A stretch of 64,000 bases of DNA from Pseudomonas triticifolii (lineage in GTDB: Bacteria > Pseudomonadota > Gammaproteobacteria > Pseudomonadales > Pseudomonadaceae), in contig NZ_JACONV010000004.1 of the NCBI RefSeq assembly GCF_014358015.1, forward strand, positions 186,001 through 250,000, in the 5' to 3' direction. The notes under the pieces are model-generated. The model saw nothing but the letters and a program-made list of their open reading frames with translations, had not been told where the DNA came from and ran no database searches. This document shows, piece after piece, positions 56,935 through 64,000 of this stretch. A program made the translations under genes and the position numbers. Within the stretch, counting starts at the first letter, position 1. Each line of letters begins with the position of its first letter.

Positions 56935-57632
56935 CCAAGCGTCTCTTTGAGAAAGGGAATGGTGAGCTTGCGCTTCTCCTGAAGCGAGGCCTGATCCAGA
57001 CGCTCCAGCAGCTCGAACAGCGCGCTCATGCTGCGGGTGCCACGCGTGAGGATGAAATGCCCGACTTCATCGGTCAGGTGCAGGCCACGGCGCGAGGCAC
57101 GCAGCTGCAAGGCACGCAGCTTGTCTTCATCGGACAGGCCACGCATCTGGAACACCAGCGCCATGGTCAGGCGCGACTTGAGGTCCGGCAGCTTGACCGG
57201 CAGTTCACGTGGCGACTTGGAAGCCGCAATCAAGAGACGTCGGCCACTGTCACGCAGGCGGTTGAACAGGTGAAACAGGGCCTCTTCCCATTCTGGCTTG
57301 CCAACCACCGCCTGCAGGTCGTCCAGGCACACCAGCTCGTACTGCTCCAGATGGTCGAACAGCTCGATGCCTTCGTCGATGACTTCGGCCAATGGCAAAT
57401 AAACCGCAGGCTCGCCCATCTGTTCGAAGCGCAGGCAGGCCGCCTGCAACAAATGCGTGCGCCCTACCCCGTCCTTGCCCCATAGATAGATGAGGCTTTC
57501 CGTCCACCCGGCGTCGGCTTCGCACAGCCGCTCGACATAGCCGAGTGCAGCGGCATTGGCGCCTGGATAGTAATTGACGAAAGTGGCGTCATCACGCAGA
57601 CGCACACTCAGGGGCAGCTGAATCGGTTTCAT
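56928..57632 (-). CDS. hda: DnaA regulatory inactivator Hda
   Basis: A 234-residue AAA+ protein related to DnaA domain III that, bound to the sliding clamp, stimulates hydrolysis of ATP-DnaA. QLPLSVRLRDDATFVNYY includes the clamp-binding QLPLSV near the N-terminus. The nucleotide loop is YLWGKDGVGRTHLLQA, with Arg in the usual Lys place as in other Hda proteins. LVCLDDLQAV is Walker B. The ATG giving MKPIQLPLSV was chosen; upstream residues are not conserved. Confidence 0.95.
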   Translation of the reverse strand: MKPIQLPLSVRLRDDATFVNYYPGANAAALGYVERLCEADAGWTESLIYLWGKDGVGRTHLLQAACLRFEQMGEPAVYLPLAEVIDEGIELFDHLEQYELVCLDDLQAVVGKPEWEEALFHLFNRLRDSGRRLLIAASKSPRELPVKLPDLKSRLTMALVFQMRGLSDEDKLRALQLRASRRGLHLTDEVGHFILTRGTRSMSALFELLERLDQASLQEKRKLTIPFLKETLGW

Positions 57633-57849
57633 GCTGACTAGCGGTTCATGCGAACCGCCAAGGGCCTCTGTGTAAAGTGCGCAAAGTTTATACCCGTGAC
57701 GCTGGTCGCACAATGCGACAGACCCCAAGCAAAATCAAAGGGTTGCGTCAGGCCGTGTAAAGCGAAGGTACGTATTGGGTGTTTAGCGCCTCTCGATGGA
57801 CACAGCATCTGCCCATCAGGAGGCTCATGGCATCAAGGCTCAAAAGCCC

Positions 57850-58926
57850 TTATAAATCGGGGTCTTCGGCCCCGGCGTAGATCTCCGAATCCTTATAAAC
57901 GTCATGAACGTGGCGCACCAGCACCATGATCACGGCCGCCACCGGCAAGGCGAGCAGGATGCCGGTAAAACCGAACAGTTCGCCACCGGCAAGGATCGCG
58001 AAGATCACCGCCACCGGGTGCAGACCGATACGATCACCCACCAGTAACGGCGTGAGCACCATGCCTTCCAGCGCCTGGCCGATCATGAACACCGCAACGA
58101 TGCCCATCATCGGATACAGATCGCCGCCGAACTGGAACAATCCGGCCACCAGCGCCGCACCGATCCCGATCACGAAGCCCATATAAGGCACGATGGCCGC
58201 AAGACCGGCAATCACGCCGATCAACAACCCCAGTTCCAGCCCGACCAGCATCAGACCCGCTGCGTAGATCACACCCAGGCCGACCATGACCAGCAACTGT
58301 CCGCGAATGAACGCGCCCAGTACTTCATGACACTCACCCGCCAGCTTGACGATCTGCCCTTCGCGCTGACGAGGCAACAGACCGCGAATCTTGCCCATCA
58401 TCACGTCCCAGTCGCGCAGCAGGTAGAAACACACCACCGGGATCAGCACCAGATTGGTCAGCCAGCCGATCAGCGCCAGACTCGACGCGGTGGCCTGCGA
58501 CAGAACGATGGAAACGATGTCGCCGGCCTGCCCCATGTGCTCGGACAGCGCGGCTTTGATCTTGTCGAACTTCCAGAACCCGTCAGACAGCCCGAACTTG
58601 GCCTGCACCCACGGCAAGGCCGAGTGCTGCAGCCAGTCGAGCATTTGCGGGGCCAGCTCGTACAGACGATACAACTGCTTGGCGAGCATCGGCACGAGCA
58701 CCAACAGCAGCGCCATCAGTACCAGCGTGAACAGGCCGAAGACCGCCACTACGCTGAGCGTGCGCGACATCCCTGCACGCTCCAGGCGATCCACCAGCGG
58801 ATCGCCCATGTAGGCCAGCAACAGCGCCACCAGAAACGGGGTGAGGATCGTGTGCAGCAGCACCACGAATACCACCACCAGGGCCAGTCCGCCGATCCAG
58901 AACCAACGTCGCGTATCAGTCATCAA
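57850..58926 (-). CDS. AI-2E family transporter (PerM-like)
   Basis: A 358-residue integral membrane protein with about eight helices. The family pattern shows as TPFLVALLLAYMGDPLVDRLER at the start, then RDWDVMMGKIRGLLPR and GVIAGLAAIVPYMGFVIGIG. Members export AI-2, act as Na+/H+ antiporters, or are uncharacterised; the substrate here is unknown. It lies between hda and the DUF2066/purMN genes, as in P. aeruginosa. Confidence 0.88.
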   Translation of the reverse strand: MMTDTRRWFWIGGLALVVVFVVLLHTILTPFLVALLLAYMGDPLVDRLERAGMSRTLSVVAVFGLFTLVLMALLLVLVPMLAKQLYRLYELAPQMLDWLQHSALPWVQAKFGLSDGFWKFDKIKAALSEHMGQAGDIVSIVLSQATASSLALIGWLTNLVLIPVVCFYLLRDWDVMMGKIRGLLPRQREGQIVKLAGECHEVLGAFIRGQLLVMVGLGVIYAAGLMLVGLELGLLIGVIAGLAAIVPYMGFVIGIGAALVAGLFQFGGDLYPMMGIVAVFMIGQALEGMVLTPLLVGDRIGLHPVAVIFAILAGGELFGFTGILLALPVAAVIMVLVRHVHDVYKDSEIYAGAEDPDL

Positions 58927-58961
58927 TGTCTCTCAACCCAAGTAAAAGTGCGCTTGCCGGA

Positions 58962-60053
58962 TTACCAGCGGAAATACAATTGTGGCGCAGCCGCCGGGAC
59001 AATCATGGGAGCTGGCGCCGACGCAGGTGCCGTGGCAGGTGCGGAGGCATCAATCGGTGCGGCAGGCGCAGGCGGTGTTGCCGTTGCAGCCGCTGCCTCG
59101 CTCGCCGGCACTTCCTGAAGCTTGGCCAGCGACATTTGCGAACGAAGCTGATCGGCACTGCCGTTGACTTCGAACGTCACGCGATCCCCCTCGACCAGCT
59201 TCACCCGCACGCCGAACGGATCGAGCAATTGCAGCAATTGTGCGTAACGCTCAAGGTTCATGCCCTGCACCTGCATAAGCAGGCCGGTGGATTGCCCCGG
59301 CTTGGCCACGAAGCGTGGGGCCAGACGCTGACTGACAGCCAGCATGACGGCGTCGGCCAACGCCTCTGAACTGGCCCCGGTCGCGGTGCCCTGCTCGCGC
59401 TGCTCACCCAGCCACAGACGCCACTTGCCTTGCCATTGCCCGGCTTCCTCGCGGGCATGGACCGCCAGAATTGCATCGGCGCCATAGCGCTCCGACGCGT
59501 CCTTGAGCGGTGCAGCGTCGGTACCCTCCAGTGTCTTGGCGGTGCCGATACCCTGCTCGCTCAAGTCAGCCAGCGGCAAACGCAACGGCAGCCCCCGGTG
59601 CTGCGCGGCGCGGCGCAGCGGCTCGGCCGATGCCTGACCGTCGCCGACGAGATTGGAGCCTTCGACCGAGTCATTCAGCCACCAGCCCAGGATCGACGGG
59701 CGGTTGCTGCCCCAGATCGGCAGACCTGCCTGTCGCAGTGCACGATCAGTGGTGGCTGGGTCGAAATCGACCAACAAGGTTTCAGGCGGCCCGGCTTCAT
59801 AGCCGTACTGGCTGATGATCTGCTGAGGGTCCTTGCGCAGCGCGGCAATTGCCGAACCTTGAGCAGCCTTGGCGTCGCCGGTCAGGCGCAGTACCAGCGT
59901 GTCGACGGCCGCTTGAGTGGCACGGGCTCGCTCATCAGGCGACTGGCCACTGACCGGTTCGCGCACCTGATAGAGATTGTTCACTGTTTCGGCAAGGGTC
60001 GGCAGGCTGAACAGGGACAGGCAGCCGACTAAAAGAATTCTGGAAAAACGCAT
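58962..60053 (-). CDS. DUF2066 periplasmic protein
   Basis: A 363-residue exported protein with a signal peptide (about 1-21, LFSLPTLAE). The DUF2066 part contains VREPVSGQSPDERARATQAAVDTLVLRL and a central QRLAPRFVAKPGQSTG. The last roughly 40 residues are Ala/Pro rich (ATATPPAPAAPIDASAPATA), a flexible tail ending in LYFRW. Function unknown. It diverges from purM with 353 bp between and is read toward the AI-2E gene. Confidence 0.85.
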   Translation of the reverse strand: MRFSRILLVGCLSLFSLPTLAETVNNLYQVREPVSGQSPDERARATQAAVDTLVLRLTGDAKAAQGSAIAALRKDPQQIISQYGYEAGPPETLLVDFDPATTDRALRQAGLPIWGSNRPSILGWWLNDSVEGSNLVGDGQASAEPLRRAAQHRGLPLRLPLADLSEQGIGTAKTLEGTDAAPLKDASERYGADAILAVHAREEAGQWQGKWRLWLGEQREQGTATGASSEALADAVMLAVSQRLAPRFVAKPGQSTGLLMQVQGMNLERYAQLLQLLDPFGVRVKLVEGDRVTFEVNGSADQLRSQMSLAKLQEVPASEAAAATATPPAPAAPIDASAPATAPASAPAPMIVPAAAPQLYFRW

Positions 60054-60406
60054 GGACAGTTCCCGAACGGAAAAAAGTAAAGAACAGCAGTCTCAGGAGG
60101 GTTTCAAATGGCGTGATGAGCCTAGGACAGCGGTTCGCCACCATTCATTCAATCCCCCTTTAAAGTACACCCTAAACGCTTGCAGACGAACCGACAGGGC
60201 TCAACCTGCGCGGTTTATTTTGTAGAACCCCCTCCTACCGTCGGCGCAAGGATGGCCCCACGAGGGCAAGCCTGATAAAATCGCGCGCCTTCGCAGACCG
60301 GCAATCGCGATGACCCAACCTGGCACTGCGCACCTGGCGCTTTGCTGAACAGGACCCATCGCAGCGGTCGATACCTCCGAATCCCCCCTAAAGGCCTGGA
60401 TTTTTT
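60054..60406. other. Intergenic region between DUF2066 gene and purM
   Basis: About 350 bp of divergent promoter space. A GATAAAAT sequence near 60273 is a possible -10 for purM, without a clear -35. No gene, repeat or strong hairpin is evident. Confidence 0.4.
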
Positions 60407-61465
60407 ATGAGCAAGCAACCCTCCCTGAGCTACAAAGACGCCGGTGTAGACATCGACGCCGGTGAAGCATTGGTCGAACGCATCAAGAGCGTGGCCAAGC
60501 GCACCAAGCGTCCGGAAGTCATGGGCGGCCTGGGAGGTTTCGGCGCCCTCTGCGAAATCCCGGCTGGCTACAAGCAACCCGTGCTGGTTTCCGGCACCGA
60601 CGGCGTCGGCACCAAGCTGCGTCTGGCGCTGAACCTGAACAAGCACGACAGCATCGGCATCGACCTGGTGGCCATGTGCGTCAACGACCTGGTGGTCTGC
60701 GGTGCCGAGCCGCTGTTCTTCCTCGACTACTACGCCACCGGCAAACTGAACGTCGACACCGCCGCTCAGGTTGTGACCGGCATCGGCGCTGGCTGCGAAC
60801 TGGCAGGTTGCTCGCTGGTGGGCGGTGAAACCGCTGAAATGCCAGGCATGTACGAAGGCGAAGACTACGACCTGGCCGGTTTCTGCGTCGGCGTCGTCGA
60901 GAAAGCTGAAATCATCGACGGCTCCAAGGTCGCTGCTGGCGACGCGCTGCTGGCACTGCCGTCTTCCGGCCCGCACTCCAACGGTTACTCACTGATCCGC
61001 AAGATCATCGAAGTGGCGGGTGCCGACATCGAGAACATCCAGCTGGACGGCAAGCCATTGACCGAACTGCTGATGGCACCGACCCGCATCTACGTGAAGC
61101 CGTTGCTCAAGCTCATCAAGGAAACCGGCGCCGTCAAGGCCATGGCCCACATCACCGGTGGTGGCCTGCTGGACAACATCCCGCGCGTTCTGCCACAAGG
61201 CGCTCAGGCCGTGGTCGACGTCGCCAGCTGGCAGCGTCCGGCCGTGTTCGACTGGTTGCAGCAGCAGGGCAACGTTGAAGAAAACGAAATGCACCGCGTA
61301 CTGAACTGCGGCGTGGGCATGGTGATCTGCGTGGCGCAGGAACATGTCGAAACCGCGCTGAACGTGCTGCGTGAAGCAGGCGAGCAGCCATGGGTGATCG
61401 GCCAGATCGCCACTGCCACCGAAGGTGCAGCGCAAGTCGAGCTGAAAAACCTCAAGGCGCATTGA
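60407..61465 (+). CDS. purM: Phosphoribosylformylglycinamidine cyclo-ligase (AIR synthetase)
   Basis: A 352-residue ATP-dependent enzyme of purine synthesis. Signature stretches are [46 protein letters not shown] and [17 protein letters not shown]. It forms a homodimer. Its TGA shares one base with the ATG of purN (TGATG), so both are co-translated. Confidence 0.98.
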   Translation: MSKQPSLSYKDAGVDIDAGEALVERIKSVAKRTKRPEVMGGLGGFGALCEIPAGYKQPVLVSGTDGVGTKLRLALNLNKHDSIGIDLVAMCVNDLVVCGAEPLFFLDYYATGKLNVDTAAQVVTGIGAGCELAGCSLVGGETAEMPGMYEGEDYDLAGFCVGVVEKAEIIDGSKVAAGDALLALPSSGPHSNGYSLIRKIIEVAGADIENIQLDGKPLTELLMAPTRIYVKPLLKLIKETGAVKAMAHITGGGLLDNIPRVLPQGAQAVVDVASWQRPAVFDWLQQQGNVEENEMHRVLNCGVGMVICVAQEHVETALNVLREAGEQPWVIGQIATATEGAAQVELKNLKAH

Positions 61466-62115
61466 TGTCAGCCACCTGCGATGTCGTGGTGCTGCTTTCC
61501 GGCACCGGTGGCAACCTGCAAGCGATGATCGACAGTTTCAGGGACGGGGCCAGCCCCGTCCGCATCCGCGCTGTCATCTCCAACCGTGATGATGCCTTCG
61601 GCCTGCAACGCGCCAGAGACGCAGGCATCGAGACCTGCGTGCTGGACCACAAGGCGTATGAAGGACGCGAAGCCTTCGATGCCGCGCTGGTCGAGCTGAT
61701 CGACGCCTTCCAGCCCCGGCTGGTGGTACTGGCCGGGTTCATGCGCATCCTCAGCGCTGACTTCGTCCGTCACTATCAGGGTCGCCTGCTCAACATCCAC
61801 CCTTCCCTGCTGCCGCGCTACAAAGGTCTGCACACCCATCAGCGGGTGCTGGAGGCTGGCGATGCCGAACACGGTTGCAGCGTGCATTTCGTGACCGAGG
61901 AACTCGATGGCGGCCCTCTGGTCGTACAGGCAGTTATTTCGGTACAGTTACACGACACGCCCACCACGCTTGCGCAACGGGTGCACGTTCAGGAACACCG
62001 TATCTACCCACTGGCAATACGCTGGTTTGCCGAAGGCAGACTGACACTGGGCGAGAACGGCGCATTACTGGACGACGAGCTACTCCCGGCCAGCGGCCAT
62101 TTGATTCAACCCTAG
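61465..62115 (+). CDS. purN: Phosphoribosylglycinamide formyltransferase
   Basis: A 216-residue 10-formyl-THF-dependent GAR transformylase. It has VLLSGTGGNLQAMID at the N-terminus and the catalytic Asn/His/Asp set in NIHPSLLPRYKGLHTHQRVLEAGDAEHGCSVHFVTEELDGG (seen in parts). The start overlaps purM. It is followed, after 8 nt, by a DUF3108 gene. Confidence 0.97.
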   Translation: MSATCDVVVLLSGTGGNLQAMIDSFRDGASPVRIRAVISNRDDAFGLQRARDAGIETCVLDHKAYEGREAFDAALVELIDAFQPRLVVLAGFMRILSADFVRHYQGRLLNIHPSLLPRYKGLHTHQRVLEAGDAEHGCSVHFVTEELDGGPLVVQAVISVQLHDTPTTLAQRVHVQEHRIYPLAIRWFAEGRLTLGENGALLDDELLPASGHLIQP

Positions 62116-62123
62116 GAGATACT

Positions 62124-62837
62124 ATGCGTCGTGCTCTGCTCTTCGCTTTCGCTCTGCTCGCTTTGCCTGCTGCACAGGCCGCAGATCTTCAACCCTTCTC
62201 CGCCAGCTACACCGCCGACTGGAAGCAACTGCCCATGAGCGGTACGGCAGAACGCAGCCTTGAAGCCGGCCCCAACGGCACCTGGACCCTGAACTTCAAG
62301 GCTTCGATGATGATCGCCAGCCTGACCGAAGTCAGCACCCTGAAGGTCGACAAGGAAACCCTGCTGCCACAGACCTATACCTTCGAGCGCAGTGGCCTGG
62401 GCAAGTCGAAGAAAGTTGATCTGGCGTTCGACTGGAACACCAAGTTCGTGACCGGCACCGACCGTGGCGACGCGATCAAGCTGCCGCTCAACCGTGGCAT
62501 CCTCGACAAGTCCACTTACCAGCTCGCCTTGCAGCATGACGTGGCTGCCGGCAAGAAGAGCATGAGTTATCAGGTGGTAGACGGCGATGAAGTCGACACC
62601 TACGACTTCCGCGTGCTGGGTTCGGAGAAAGTCGACACCAAAGCTGGCCAGGTCGATGCGATCAAGGTTGAGCGTGTGCGCGATCCGACACAAAGCAAGC
62701 GCATCACCGTGCTGTGGTTCGCCAAGGACTGGGACTACCTGCTGGTCCGTCTGCAACAGGTCGAAACCGACGGCAAGGAATACAACATCATGCTGCAGGA
62801 CGGCACGGTGAACGGCAAGGCTGTCAAAGGCAGCTGA
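62124..62837 (+). CDS. DUF3108 periplasmic protein
   Basis: A 237-residue exported protein. The signal peptide ends at PAAQAAD. The body is beta-rich with FSASYTADWKQLPMSGTAERSL, FERSGLGKSKKVDLAFDW and QSKRITVLWFAKDWDYLLVRL. The family has no assigned function. GGAG lies about 7 nt before the ATG; the purN stop is 8 nt upstream, so it is the third gene of the purMN transcript. A strong terminator follows. Confidence 0.88.
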   Translation: MRRALLFAFALLALPAAQAADLQPFSASYTADWKQLPMSGTAERSLEAGPNGTWTLNFKASMMIASLTEVSTLKVDKETLLPQTYTFERSGLGKSKKVDLAFDWNTKFVTGTDRGDAIKLPLNRGILDKSTYQLALQHDVAAGKKSMSYQVVDGDEVDTYDFRVLGSEKVDTKAGQVDAIKVERVRDPTQSKRITVLWFAKDWDYLLVRLQQVETDGKEYNIMLQDGTVNGKAVKGS

Positions 62838-63194
62838 TTGGCGTAATCCCCTGCTGCACAGAGCCCCGCAATGCGGGGCTTTTTATTGCCCGGCGCTCAG
62901 CGTCGGGTAGCATTTTCTTGCAGAACGCTGCGCATCCGTTCTTTCAGGCGATAGCGGTTATGGCAGTTGTACCAACCAGCAAGGCACATGAAAAATCCTT
63001 CATTTAACCGCTACTTACCCGCAGCCCACGGTTTTCAAGGGCTGGCGCACAACGATCAGTTTTTGACCAGCCGGGAACCTGAACAGCCTATTTACTTAGC
63101 CAGCTAACAGATTCTATAAAAGAGTCCTGCGACACATCGCCGCAGTATCCAGAGGCCTAACCATTCAGGCCATTAAAGTCAGGAGCTAACTACT
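62838..63194. other. Intergenic region after purMN with terminator and promoter
   Basis: About 350 bp. The left end is a terminator. On the right, TTTACT (63091-63096), 18 nt, TATAAA (63115-63120) is a fair sigma-70 promoter for the 59-residue gene. No ORF is credible between them. Confidence 0.5.
62862..62886 (+). terminator. Intrinsic terminator of the purMN operon
   Basis: AGCCCCGC (62862-62869) pairs perfectly with GCGGGGCT (62873-62880) around an AAT loop and is followed by TTTTATT. Confidence 0.9.
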
Positions 63195-63374
63195 ATGACT
63201 GTCAGAGTTACTGAACGCGACGACGCCCACCTCTCTCACGAAGCCGTTGCCGACGGCATCCAGATCTGGGACGTGCATCAACAGGATCAACTGGTCGGCA
63301 TGTTTCACATAGAATCCGAGGCCTATCGCTACAAGGAAGAACTGGAAGCCCTGGAAAACCAGCGCAACCACTAA
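63195..63374 (+). CDS. 59-residue conserved hypothetical protein
   Basis: A short gene with AGGAG 9 nt before the ATG, a probable promoter upstream and a terminator after. The protein MTVRVTERDDAHLSHEAVAD continues with GIQIWDVHQQDQLVGMFHIE and ends in a charged helix (YRYKEELEALENQRNH). It is compact and soluble with a beta-hairpin plus helix look. Function unknown. Confidence 0.7.
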   Translation: MTVRVTERDDAHLSHEAVADGIQIWDVHQQDQLVGMFHIESEAYRYKEELEALENQRNH

Positions 63375-63401
63375 ACGCACTTTCAGAATTGTAGAAAGAC
63401 A

Positions 63402-63424
63402 AAACCCGCTCAAGGCGGGTTTTG
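63402..63424. terminator. Bidirectional terminator between the 59-residue gene and DUF2058 gene
   Basis: AAACCCGC and GCGGGTTT flank a TCAAG loop; A and T runs lie on the outer sides, so it serves both converging genes. Confidence 0.8.
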
Positions 63425-63440
63425 TCATGCTGGTCTTCAC

Positions 63441-63983
63441 TTACCACATGAGGTCGTCAGGCACCTGGTAGGCGGCGTACGGATCGTCTGCATCCGGCGC
63501 TTCGGTCGGTGTATTGAGCAACACGATCCGGCGCGGATCGCGCTCCTGAATCTTCAGGGCCGCTTCACGCGGGATGATCTCGTAACCGCCACCATGATGA
63601 ACGATCGCCAGCGAGCCGCTGCTGAGCTTGTTGCGCACCAGCGTGTTGACCGAGATGCGTTTGACCTTCTTGTCATCGACGAAGTTGTAGTAATCCTCGG
63701 TGGTCAGCTTGGGCAGGCGCGAAGCCTCGATCAGCTGCTTGACCTGCGCAGTGCGGGCTTTCTGCTCGACCTTTTCCTGCTGCTGACGATTGAGTTCCTG
63801 ATCGCGCTTGACCTTCTCGGCCAGCGCTTCCTGAGCCGCACGCTTCTGCGAGTCGTCGACCTGAGCCTGCCCTTTGTGCACCAGGCGCTGCTCTTTCTGC
63901 TTGTCCTTGCTGACCTGCTTGGCCTGCTTCTGGTTGACCAGACCTGCCTTGAGCAGTTGGTCACGAAGTGAAATACCCGCCAT
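63441..63983 (-). CDS. DUF2058 (YaiL-like) nucleoprotein-type protein
   Basis: A 180-residue cytoplasmic protein. The first half (about 10-90) is a very charged Lys/Gln/Glu-rich helix or coiled coil (LVNQKQAKQVSKDKQKEQ). The second half is the DUF2058 fold with EDYYNFVDDKKVKRISVN and LAIVHHGGGYEIIPREAA. E. coli YaiL is annotated as a nucleoprotein or polysaccharide-related protein without firm function. The gene is complete and starts 17 nt before the window end. Confidence 0.85.
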   Translation of the reverse strand: MAGISLRDQLLKAGLVNQKQAKQVSKDKQKEQRLVHKGQAQVDDSQKRAAQEALAEKVKRDQELNRQQQEKVEQKARTAQVKQLIEASRLPKLTTEDYYNFVDDKKVKRISVNTLVRNKLSSGSLAIVHHGGGYEIIPREAALKIQERDPRRIVLLNTPTEAPDADDPYAAYQVPDDLMW

Positions 63984-64000
63984 CTCTTTTCTCTCTCTTA

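Noticed and set aside
1..64000. CRISPR arrays, prophage, insertion sequences, tRNA or rRNA genes
   Set aside because: No regularly spaced repeats, integrase or transposase products, or cloverleaf/rRNA sequences were seen on reading.

Overview
This is a bacterial chromosome segment from the genus Pseudomonas, most likely the P. syringae lineage (inference). The evidence is the gene content and order: the gyrA-serC-pheA-tyrA/aroA-cmk-rpsA-ihfB supraoperon, wbpL/wbpM, mtnA beside a methylthioadenosine deaminase, ubiG-mupP-yciK, a cobO-to-cobS cobalamin operon, and an hda-perM-purM-purN block. Codon use is uniformly GC-rich. I found no tRNA, rRNA, insertion sequence, prophage or CRISPR array. Almost all genes are core genes. 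The unusual features are lineage-specific remodelling of core loci, several very small genes and some regulatory sites.

Layout. 1-7.6 kb: a TetR regulator, a ComEA-like protein and what remains of an O-antigen locus (wbpM, wbpL, a sugar epimerase), then a beta-CASP RNase and a LapA-domain protein. 7.6-17.5 kb: the minus-strand aromatic/ribosomal supraoperon. Its tyrA-aroA fusion has lost one complete lobe of EPSP synthase plus several remaining catalytic residues, and hisC2 is absent. 17.8-23.8 kb: methylthioadenosine salvage (mtnA and a divergent deaminase), ubiG, mupP, an SDR, and a diguanylate cyclase behind a probable sigma-54 promoter. 23.9-27.1 kb: undA (1-alkene synthesis) and a PAS-GGDEF-EAL protein. 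27.3-31.7 kb: a trhO-dsbA-ABC exporter operon with two tandem Anr/FNR-type boxes upstream, then bolA and a DUF2059 protein. 31.9-36.3 kb: fumC, a flavodoxin-fold reductase, an EamA transporter, tapT, an acyl-carrier-like protein without the phosphopantetheine serine, and a 40-residue protein. 36.4-41.8 kb: rmuC, small hypothetical genes, a possible structured RNA and a FadL-family porin. 41.9-53.1 kb: a periplasmic glutathione peroxidase, a 40-residue membrane peptide coupled to an MFS gene, and ten late cobalamin genes behind a cobalamin riboswitch. 53.2-64 kb: a sorbosone-dehydrogenase-like lipoprotein, paired NlpC/P60 lipoproteins, a sirtuin, hda, an AI-2E-family transporter, a DUF2066 protein, purMN and small conserved genes.

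How the genes connect. Aromatic amino-acid synthesis, PLP-dependent serine synthesis and replication/translation genes share one long minus-strand array with overlapping stops and starts. The cobalamin genes are almost all joined by ATGA overlaps or 1-nt gaps, which indicates strict translational coupling under B12 control. Two c-di-GMP genes flank undA. The most unexpected item is the single-lobe EPSP synthase remnant kept in frame at the C-terminus of TyrA. It cannot be a working AroA by known chemistry, so the genome should carry another aroA, and the retained lobe may have a structural or regulatory role.
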